DNA from: Akkermansiaceae bacterium UBA1506
GTDB lineage: Bacteria; Verrucomicrobiota; Verrucomicrobiia; Verrucomicrobiales; DEV007
DNA: 11,554 nt
Reading direction: 5' to 3'
Assembly: GCA_002323995.1 (NCBI GenBank)
Contig: DCQY01000035.1
Location: 11,943 to 23,496 of the forward strand
Part shown: positions 6,019-11,554 of the stretch, piece by piece
How the letters are laid out: each line of letters opens with the position of its first letter
Numbering within the stretch: position 1 is the stretch's first letter
Position numbers and translations under genes: made by a program
The notes under the pieces: model-generated
The model's input: the letters and a program-made list of their open reading frames with translations, nothing else
What the model was told of the DNA's origin: nothing
The model's database searches: none

Positions 6019-7005
6019 ATGGAGGTGATTTACATAGAGAAAGCTATTAAAAAGCATCCTCGGGCGGTAGAATTAATGAAGCGCTTTCATCGTGCCGAAA
6101 TAATCGAGTGCGAACGCTTCGGCGAGGTATTCAACCGTTCTTCCCAAAATTTCCGCCTCCAGAAGCGGAACCCGAGCCTTATTTTGGCCGAGAAATACGG
6201 GAAACTGGTTCTGCCCACTCCAGAGGGCTATTCAATCGGGGCATCTCGTAACTACTATTTTAGCCACATGCTGAACTGCCTCTATGATTGCCGCTATTGC
6301 TTCCTACAGGGAATGTATCGTTCAGCCAGTTATGTCTACTTCGTGAACTTCGAAGACTTCGAACAAGCAATAGACACCCATCAGCCTGATCCGGGAAAGC
6401 CAGATTGTTTCTTTTCCGGATATGACTGCGATTCATTGGCGATGGAAGGAATCACAGGGTTTGCAGAGAGGTTTGTCCCCTTCTTTTCGGCTCGACCCGA
6501 TAAGTGGCTCGAACTCCGCACAAAGAGCGTCAACGCCAGCGTTCTTTCGCGTCAGGAACCGGTTCCCAATATAGTGGTGGCGTTCACCATGACGCCCGCG
6601 ACTATCGCCGCCGAGGTTGAGCACAGTGCCCCATCGTTCGCTAAACGCCTCGAACGCATTGAATCACTTACCCGACAAGGGTGGAAAATAGGTTTACGAC
6701 TTGATCCCCTTATCCCATGGCCTGGATTTCGTTCATTGTATCCTGACATGATCGGAGAGATTTTCTCGAGAGTCGATGGAGAGTTAATACATTCTGTCAC
6801 TTTAGGGCCCATGCGCTTCCCCAAGTCGATGTATAGCCGGATTGTTAGCCTCTATCCATTCGATCCTCTGTTTGCGCTCGATGAGATGGTGCCGCGGGAA
6901 GGTCAATTAACTTACCCAGAGGAAACCGAAAATGAGTTGGTTAGCCTAGTGGAAGAGACACTTCTGCAACATCTGCCAAAAGAACTGATCTTCCGTCAAC
7001 TTTAG
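6019..7005 (+). CDS. Spore photoproduct lyase (SPL)-family radical SAM protein
   Basis: A 328-residue radical SAM enzyme with the cluster motif CLYDCRYC (C87, C91, C94; CX3CX2C) set in NYYFSHMLNCLYDCRYCFLQGMY, the SPL-type context. Further SPL-like segments are ELRTKS (165-170), VVAFTMTP (186-193), a helix with RLERIESLTRQGWKIGLRLDPLIP (210-233) and SVTLGPMRFP (259-268). SPL of Bacillus splits the thymine dimer spore photoproduct using C141, 44 residues after the last cluster cysteine. Here C137 lies 43 residues after C94 in GYDCDSLAMEG, so it could be the hydrogen donor, but local alignment puts it about two positions off. Whether this protein repairs DNA is unknown; many SPL-family members occur in non-spore-formers. 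It sits 10 bp after the DUF4112 gene and converges with the permease gene, 12 bp between stops. Confidence 0.82.
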   Translation: MEVIYIEKAIKKHPRAVELMKRFHRAEIIECERFGEVFNRSSQNFRLQKRNPSLILAEKYGKLVLPTPEGYSIGASRNYYFSHMLNCLYDCRYCFLQGMYRSASYVYFVNFEDFEQAIDTHQPDPGKPDCFFSGYDCDSLAMEGITGFAERFVPFFSARPDKWLELRTKSVNASVLSRQEPVPNIVVAFTMTPATIAAEVEHSAPSFAKRLERIESLTRQGWKIGLRLDPLIPWPGFRSLYPDMIGEIFSRVDGELIHSVTLGPMRFPKSMYSRIVSLYPFDPLFALDEMVPREGQLTYPEETENELVSLVEETLLQHLPKELIFRQL

Positions 7006-7017
7006 TGAACCCACTCT

Positions 7018-8133
7018 TTATTTCCGGCTTAAACGCCAGAAAAGAAATAAGCCAAGGCCGAAGCACAACAAATTCGGAACCCAGACTAACAGATGTGGTA
7101 ACACGGCTTCATTAGTATTATACATCTCAGCCGTGATAAGCAGAACGTAGTAGGTAATCGCAATGGTGAGGGCGATGACAAATCCCACCGTACTCTCGCG
7201 GCGTTGTGCCGTTATGCCGAGCGGTACGCCAATCAGACCGAACATTAGGCAGGAAACCGAAAAGGCGAATCTCGTACTAAGCTCAGTGCGATACGCAGCG
7301 CGCTTTTCGGGCTCGATTCCTTTATCTCCAATTTTCTGGCTCAAGCGCCGAAGGCTAAGGTTGTCTGGTTGGTCTCTAACATCTTCGTTCGTGTTTTCGG
7401 GAAGTTTAAGCCCGATCTGCCCACTCTTGAAAAAGATGGGTTGCGAAGTTCCCATAAAATTTTCTTCCTGACCCTTCGCCATCATGTTGAAGTCAGTGAA
7501 ATCGAAGACGAGTTCGGGAACCTCCTCTTCCAGATCAACGGATACTTCAGCTTTTCTTGCTACGACAAGAGCCTCAGGGAGGCCATTCTTTAGCTTAACC
7601 ATCTGGAAGGCATGAAGGGCTCCCTCGCTTTTTCTGGTGTAAACCAAGTGACCATCTATATCATCCATGACTGATTGGTCGGGAAAGATAAGAAGGGGTT
7701 CACGCTTGACCATATTGATCACGGAAGCCTTCATACCCTCCATTTCGGTTTTTGCTGCTGGCGTGATCGAAAGATTGAACCATCCGCAAATAGCTGTGAA
7801 GAAAAGCGCTAATACGCCGATCGGCAGACAAATCCGCCAAATGCTCAGCCCTGACATCCTCATGGCGACAAATTCGCTATCAGCTGACAGCCTTCCAAAT
7901 GTAAGCAGGATGGACATTAGGAACGAAAACGGAATAGCAAGGCTCAACGAAATAGGAATGACCAAAGCGATAAATCTAAAGACAAACCCCAGGCTCAGGT
8001 CAGGGCGTTTATCCAGTTCGCGAAGGATCTCCTTGAAAACGTTACCGAGGATTAGGATGACAAGGATCACGGTCACCGAGAAAATCGCGGAGACGAAGAC
8101 CTGCTTTGCGATATATCGATCAAGAAGCCTCAT
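7018..8133 (-). CDS. LptF/LptG (YjgP/YjgQ) family LPS-export permease
   Basis: A 371-residue inner-membrane protein with the LptF/G layout: a cytoplasmic start MRLLDRYIAKQ, three N-terminal membrane segments (about 14-31, 50-78, 101-124), a large periplasmic beta-jellyroll domain (about 125-285) and three C-terminal segments (287-307, 314-336, 346-366). Between segments 2 and 3 is the LTFGRLSADSEFVAMRMSG coupling region that contacts the ABC ATPase LptB. The protein hands LPS from the inner membrane to the periplasmic bridge. The family normally works as an LptF plus LptG pair. Only one copy is present here, alone on the minus strand, and I cannot say which of the two it is. LptE is encoded about 6 kb away on the other strand. 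The start codon ATG (CAT at 8131-8133) has no Shine-Dalgarno before it. Confidence 0.9.
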   Translation of the reverse strand: MRLLDRYIAKQVFVSAIFSVTVILVILILGNVFKEILRELDKRPDLSLGFVFRFIALVIPISLSLAIPFSFLMSILLTFGRLSADSEFVAMRMSGLSIWRICLPIGVLALFFTAICGWFNLSITPAAKTEMEGMKASVINMVKREPLLIFPDQSVMDDIDGHLVYTRKSEGALHAFQMVKLKNGLPEALVVARKAEVSVDLEEEVPELVFDFTDFNMMAKGQEENFMGTSQPIFFKSGQIGLKLPENTNEDVRDQPDNLSLRRLSQKIGDKGIEPEKRAAYRTELSTRFAFSVSCLMFGLIGVPLGITAQRRESTVGFVIALTIAITYYVLLITAEMYNTNEAVLPHLLVWVPNLLCFGLGLFLFWRLSRK

Positions 8134-8252
8134 TTAGACAAGCTATAGGACGGTCAGTGCTGCCCCATTAACATTCAGACATTTCTCAATTATCAGCAAC
8201 ACCGAAAACTGCTCGATTTCGAATCTTTCACAGCCGCGTTAGAGGGAACGTC

Positions 8253-8280
8253 TTGACGATGGGCGGCCATTCGCTAGTCT
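8253..8280 (+). promoter_or_regulatory. Promoter for the thiC riboswitch transcript
   Basis: A -35 box TTGACG (8253-8258, five of six to consensus) and a -10 box TAGTCT (8275-8280, four of six) are separated by 16 bp. The predicted transcript start near 8286-8288 lies just before the riboswitch P1 stem, which fits. The 118 bp between this and the permease start (8134-8252) shows no other recognisable signal. Confidence 0.6.
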
Positions 8281-8291
8281 AGAAAAGTATT

Positions 8292-8380
8292 CTCTGACAG
8301 GGGTGCGCCTGACGCTGAGATTGCCTTTTTTGGCAAGACCCTTCGAACCTGAAGCAGGTAATTCTGCCGCAGGGAGTCAC
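8292..8380 (+). promoter_or_regulatory. TPP riboswitch (THI element) in the thiC leader
   Basis: All conserved parts of the thiamin pyrophosphate aptamer are visible in order: AGGGGTGC (8299-8306), CGCTGAGA (8313-8320), P3 stem TTGCC/GGCAA (8321-8325, 8332-8336) with a T6 loop, ACCCTTCGAACCTGA (8338-8352), P5 stem GCAG/CTGC (8354-8357, 8364-8367), and GCAGGGAG (8369-8376). P4 pairs CCTG 8348-8351 with CAGG 8370-8373. P2 is very short (GCG 8305-8307 / CGC 8313-8315) and P1 only TGAC 8295-8298 / GTCA 8376-8379. No intrinsic terminator follows, so control is probably at translation or through Rho. The AGGGAG used in P4 is also a good Shine-Dalgarno for the leader ORF that begins at 8383. Confidence 0.95.
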
Positions 8381-8382
8381 CA

Positions 8383-8493
8383 ATGAACTGTATTTCCCTA
8401 AATTTCGCAGACCCTTCCGGATTTCTCCAACTTCCGCATACACGGGGGCGTCATTTTATTCGTAGCCTTTTTCAATACCCGATATCGCCATGA
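8383..8493 (+). CDS. Putative 36-aa leader peptide between TPP riboswitch and thiC, ATGA-coupled to thiC
   Basis: An ATG at 8383 lies 6 nt after AGGGAG (8371-8376), the only well placed Shine-Dalgarno before a start codon in this window. The ORF runs 36 codons (beginning MNCISLNFADPSG, ending FQYPISP) and its TGA (8491-8493) overlaps the thiC ATG (8490-8492) as ATGA. The peptide matches no family I know, is not obviously rich in any amino acid, and has no signal or membrane segment. It may matter only as a translated leader that delivers ribosomes to thiC, which has no Shine-Dalgarno of its own. The main doubt is that AGGGA is invariant in TPP aptamers for structural reasons, so the ribosome-site likeness may be accidental. 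Confidence 0.45.
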   Translation: MNCISLNFADPSGFLQLPHTRGRHFIRSLFQYPISP

Positions 8494-10424
8494 TCAGTCC
8501 AAACGAGCCATCAGCACCCTCCGAGCCCAAAACTGTCGCGGATGTTTTCCCGAACAGTGAGCGAATTTATGTCGAAGGTAAAATTCACAAGGATCTAAAA
8601 GTCCCCATGCGGCAAATCGAATTGGCTACCACCGAACAACCTAGCGGTCGTCTTGAAGTTAATGAGCCCGTGCGCGTTTATGATACAAGCGGCCCTTGGG
8701 GTGACCTGGCCTATCAGGGGAATGTTGAAAACGGGCTTCCCGCACTTCGGCGGGATTGGATCGTTGGGCGCGGCGATGTAGAGGAATACGATGGTCGCAA
8801 CACTAAGCCTGAAGACAATGGTTACCTTTCCGAAGAACATGCCGCTCGCTACAACGAAAAAAAGAGAGCTCGGAACAGACTAAAGGAGTATCCAGGCCTA
8901 AAGCGTAAACCGCTCCGCTCTTCGAGAGGAGAACCAGTTACCCAAATGCATTATGCCAAGCAAGGCATCATCACTCCTGAAATGGAATATATCGCGATTC
9001 GCGAAAATCTTGGTCGGGAATCGGCCTTTAAGGCCGCTACTGAGAACAATGGGCCGCGCAATCTGATGAATTTTCAGCACCCCGGAAATTCCTTCGGTGC
9101 GGCTATTCCCGATTACATTTCACCGGAATTTGTTCGTGACGAAGTGGCCCGAGGCCGCGCAATCATCCCGGCAAATGTGAACCACCCTGAGAGCGAGCCC
9201 ATGATCATCGGGCGCAATTTTCTGGTGAAGATTAACGCCAATATCGGCAACTCGGCAGTTGCTTCTACCATAGACGAGGAGGTCGAGAAGTTGCAATGGT
9301 CGACTCTTTGGGGAGCGGATACCGTCATGGACCTCTCAACTGGAAAGAACATTCATGCCACACGTGAGTGGATTATTCGCAATTCCCCTGTCCCGATCGG
9401 TACGGTTCCAATTTATCAAGCTCTCGAAAAGGTCAATGGAAGGGTCGAAGACCTATGCTGGGAAGTCTTTCGGGATACCCTTATCGAACAAGCGGAACAA
9501 GGCGTAGACTATTTCACAATTCACGCGGGTGTGCTGCTTCGTTTCATTCCTCAAACGGCAACGCGCACGACTGGAATTGTTAGTCGCGGAGGTTCGATTA
9601 TGGCGAAGTGGTGCTTGTCCCACCATCGGGAGAACTTTCTCTACAGCCACTGGTCGGATATTTGCGACATTATGGCGGCCTACGACGTTAGCTTTTCGAT
9701 CGGCGACGGCCTCCGACCGGGTTCCATTGCTGATGCCAATGACGCGGCTCAGTTTGGGGAATTGGAGGTTCAGGGTGAATTGACGACTACTGCCTGGGAA
9801 AAAGGCGTCCAAGTCATGAACGAAGGTCCCGGGCATGTCCCGATGCATATGATTCAGGAGAATATGGAGAAGCAGATTGAGTGGTGTCATGAAGCCCCCT
9901 TCTATACCCTTGGGCCTCTGACGACGGATATTGCGCCCGGATACGATCACATCACTTCGGGAATCGGGGCTGCCATGATCGGATGGTATGGTTGCGCAAT
10001 GCTCTGCTACGTGACCCCGAAGGAGCATCTTGGCCTTCCCAACCGGGAAGATGTCAGAGATGGCGTTGTGACCTACAAGATTGCCGCCCATGCCGCTGAT
10101 CTCGCAAAAGGTCACCCTGCCGCCCAACTTCGCGATAACGCCCTCAGCAAGGCTCGCTTTGAGTTCCGCTGGGAAGATCAGTTTAATCTATCTCTCGACC
10201 CGGCCAAAGCTCGATCCTTTCACGATGAAACCCTGCCCCAAGATGGTGCAAAGACGGCGCATTTTTGTTCCATGTGTGGTCCGACATTCTGTTCCATGAA
10301 GATATCCGAAGAGGTGCGGGAATATGCAGCAAAGGAGGGCCTTACAAGTGAAGAGGCTATCGAGAAAGGAATGGAAGAGAAGTCGAAGGAATTTGCCAAA
10401 AAAGGATCAGAAATTTATTCCTGA
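8490..10424 (+). CDS. thiC: Phosphomethylpyrimidine synthase ThiC
   Basis: A radical SAM enzyme that rearranges 5-aminoimidazole ribotide into 4-amino-5-hydroxymethyl-2-methylpyrimidine phosphate, the pyrimidine half of thiamin. The protein has 644 residues, close to the 631 of E. coli, and is alignable nearly end to end: VYDTSGPWGD 63-72, QMHYAKQGIITPEMEYIAIREN 152-173, PANVNHPESEPMIIGRNF 227-244, WGADTVMDLSTG 274-285, SRGGSIMAKWCLSHH 365-379, GDGLRPGSI 405-413, NEGPGHVPMHMI 444-455, and TLGPLTTDIAPGYDH 473-487. The C-terminal cluster site CSMCGPTFC (C593, C596, C601) is intact. ATG 8490 is the only possible start, since the frame closes at TAG 8463-8465 and has no start codon between. No Shine-Dalgarno precedes it. 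It is controlled by the TPP riboswitch upstream. No other thi gene follows in the window. Confidence 0.98.
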   Translation: MISPNEPSAPSEPKTVADVFPNSERIYVEGKIHKDLKVPMRQIELATTEQPSGRLEVNEPVRVYDTSGPWGDLAYQGNVENGLPALRRDWIVGRGDVEEYDGRNTKPEDNGYLSEEHAARYNEKKRARNRLKEYPGLKRKPLRSSRGEPVTQMHYAKQGIITPEMEYIAIRENLGRESAFKAATENNGPRNLMNFQHPGNSFGAAIPDYISPEFVRDEVARGRAIIPANVNHPESEPMIIGRNFLVKINANIGNSAVASTIDEEVEKLQWSTLWGADTVMDLSTGKNIHATREWIIRNSPVPIGTVPIYQALEKVNGRVEDLCWEVFRDTLIEQAEQGVDYFTIHAGVLLRFIPQTATRTTGIVSRGGSIMAKWCLSHHRENFLYSHWSDICDIMAAYDVSFSIGDGLRPGSIADANDAAQFGELEVQGELTTTAWEKGVQVMNEGPGHVPMHMIQENMEKQIEWCHEAPFYTLGPLTTDIAPGYDHITSGIGAAMIGWYGCAMLCYVTPKEHLGLPNREDVRDGVVTYKIAAHAADLAKGHPAAQLRDNALSKARFEFRWEDQFNLSLDPAKARSFHDETLPQDGAKTAHFCSMCGPTFCSMKISEEVREYAAKEGLTSEEAIEKGMEEKSKEFAKKGSEIYS

Positions 10425-10538
10425 TCGACTCTTGGGTAGAAGGTATTCGCCGTGGAGTTATTAGAGCGATTCCGATAAGGCGGCCTCACGGATGTCTTCT
10501 TCTTGCAGATTGGAAACGTTCGTGTTGGTATACCCTCA

Positions 10539-11554
10539 ATGACCGCGTTGAACACTTCTCGAATTGGGGTTTTCCAACTATTGGTAGCAGCATCGCTAGT
10601 GACCAACGTTGTTCGTGCTGGCTTATCCAATGAGCCAATCAAGGTTTTTATCCTTGCCGGGCAATCGAATATGGAGGGCAAAGGACTGCCTGAGCATCTC
10701 GTTACCTATAAAAAAGACCCTTTGATTGTTGATTCCTATGAGGTGCTAAGGAATGGCAACGAATGGGCGGTTCGTGATGACGTATGGATCACCTACCCTT
10801 CAAAGGCAATGGGGGAAAAGCATGGTCCGCTTACAGTTGGTTACGGCACTAAGGGAGAAAACTCAATCGGACCAGAATTCGGATTTGGCCATACCGTGGG
10901 AGAAGCTTTGGAAGGTCCCGTCTTGATAATAAAAGTCGCTTGGGGTGGTAAAAGTATCGGGGTAGACTTTCGTCCTCCAAGTGCCGGATTTCCCCAGCAA
11001 GAGGTCATTGAGGAAATGCTGGCCAAAGCTCAGCGTAAAATGCCCGAAACCACAGTTGAGGACATTAAGGCGCGCCACGGCCATTATTATCGCGAATTGC
11101 TGCGTCACATTGATGAGTCACTCGCCGCCTACCATAAACAATTCCCAGAACTGAAGGGAGCCCCATTTGAACTCGCCGGTTTTGTCTGGCATCAGGGATT
11201 CAACGATAAAGTGAATTCTAGAATGAAAGCGAGTCAGTATGAGGAATACACCATTCTTCTGATCGATTTTATCAAGGACATCAGAAGAGACCTTGGGTCG
11301 CCCAATCTACCATTTGTGATCGGTGAGTTAAGTACTGGTGGCATACCCTCTCGGGGCGATTTCCAGCAAGCTCAGAAGAATGCCGCAAAGCCTCGGGAGT
11401 TTGAAGGTAATGTTGCGTTCGTATTAACCGCAGAATTCTACGATATTGAGGCCCAGAAGCTTTATGAAAAGCAGTACTGGAAAGGAACGGATGAACAGAA
11501 GGCTTTATGGCAAACCGTGGGTAACGATCGACCCTATCACTACCTCGGCTCCGG
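10539..11554 (+). CDS. Secreted sialate O-acetylesterase-like (SASA/SGNH) hydrolase, 3' truncated by window
   Basis: The frame is open from ATG 10539 to the window end (338 codons so far). Residues 1-27 look like a Sec signal peptide: short N-region with R8, hydrophobic core VFQLLVAASLV and a possible cleavage after VRA-27. The mature part opens with VFILAGQSNMEG (36-47), the SASA-family block I with nucleophile S43. VAWGGKS follows near 133-139, and VWHQGFND (216-223) corresponds to the WxQGxxD block. FVIGEL comes near the end of the visible part. The catalytic Asp/His block would lie beyond the window. The WxQG-[FW]-ND form is one I associate with secreted carbohydrate esterases of Planctomycetota and Verrucomicrobiota, often near sulfatases. 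The real substrate is unknown. It starts 114 bp after thiC with no Shine-Dalgarno and is probably a separate unit. Confidence 0.82.
   Translation, partial: MTALNTSRIGVFQLLVAASLVTNVVRAGLSNEPIKVFILAGQSNMEGKGLPEHLVTYKKDPLIVDSYEVLRNGNEWAVRDDVWITYPSKAMGEKHGPLTVGYGTKGENSIGPEFGFGHTVGEALEGPVLIIKVAWGGKSIGVDFRPPSAGFPQQEVIEEMLAKAQRKMPETTVEDIKARHGHYYRELLRHIDESLAAYHKQFPELKGAPFELAGFVWHQGFNDKVNSRMKASQYEEYTILLIDFIKDIRRDLGSPNLPFVIGELSTGGIPSRGDFQQAQKNAAKPREFEGNVAFVLTAEFYDIEAQKLYEKQYWKGTDEQKALWQTVGNDRPYHYLGS

Noticed and set aside
7667..8137. 156-codon plus-strand ORF opposite the LptF/G gene
   Set aside because: Its composition (Arg/Ser/Ile-rich) is that of an antisense shadow of membrane helices; the minus strand encodes a recognisable permease.
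8433..8475. Possible intrinsic terminator in the thiC leader (GGC/GCC with T5)
   Set aside because: Only a 3-bp stem with a long loop can be drawn before the T-run, so intrinsic termination is unlikely there.
9453..10127. 224-codon minus-strand ORF inside thiC
   Set aside because: It is fully antisense to the highly conserved core of ThiC, its translation resembles no family, and the opposite strand clearly carries the gene.

Overview
The window looks like a piece of chromosome from a Gram-negative (diderm, LPS-bearing) bacterium, most likely Verrucomicrobiota of the Opitutae/Puniceicoccales type. That placement is inferred from the BamD-LptE-RsmI order, a Rho factor with a long disordered N-terminus, a DUF4112 protein beside a spore-photoproduct-lyase-like radical SAM protein, and a secreted sialate-esterase-like enzyme of the 'WxQGxND' type. 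No 16S or other taxonomic marker is present. Base composition is moderate (roughly half GC) and looks even. I see no insertion sequence, integrase, CRISPR array, tRNA or rRNA, so this reads as ordinary core chromosome rather than a mobile island.

Left part (1-1948, + strand): the 3' end of a BamD-like TPR lipoprotein gene, then lptE and rsmI, i.e. envelope assembly followed by 16S rRNA methylation. Next is about 530 bp with no convincing gene (1949-2482), holding a possible structured RNA, a GC-rich hairpin, and a strongly AT-rich block with two overlapping-type palindromes just before panB (pantothenate/CoA synthesis). panB ends at a weak AT-rich terminator and is followed by 474 bp without a gene whose last ~170 nt is C-rich and G-poor. 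That stretch leads directly into rho, so autogenous Rho control of its own leader is plausible.

Middle part (3743-7005, + strand): rho, a DUF4112 membrane protein, and an SPL-family radical SAM protein, the last two only 10 bp apart. They converge, with 12 bp between stop codons, on a minus-strand LptF/LptG-type permease gene (7018-8133).

Right part: the permease is divergent from thiC. The thiC leader holds a clear promoter, a textbook TPP riboswitch and, not visible in a standard gene call, a 36-codon leader ORF. The only good Shine-Dalgarno sequence in the window lies inside the riboswitch P4/AGGGA element, 6 nt before this leader ORF, and the leader ORF stop overlaps the thiC start as ATGA. 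This suggests that TPP binding controls thiC indirectly, by closing the ribosome site of a translationally coupled leader peptide. It is the most interesting observation here. The window ends inside a secreted SGNH/sialate O-acetylesterase-like gene that starts at 10539.

Functionally the genes are unrelated housekeeping units: outer-membrane and LPS assembly (BamD, LptE, LptF/G), rRNA modification (RsmI), two cofactor pathways (PanB, ThiC), transcription termination (Rho), and two poorly understood proteins (DUF4112, SPL-like). A recurring feature is the lack of Shine-Dalgarno sequences before almost every start codon.
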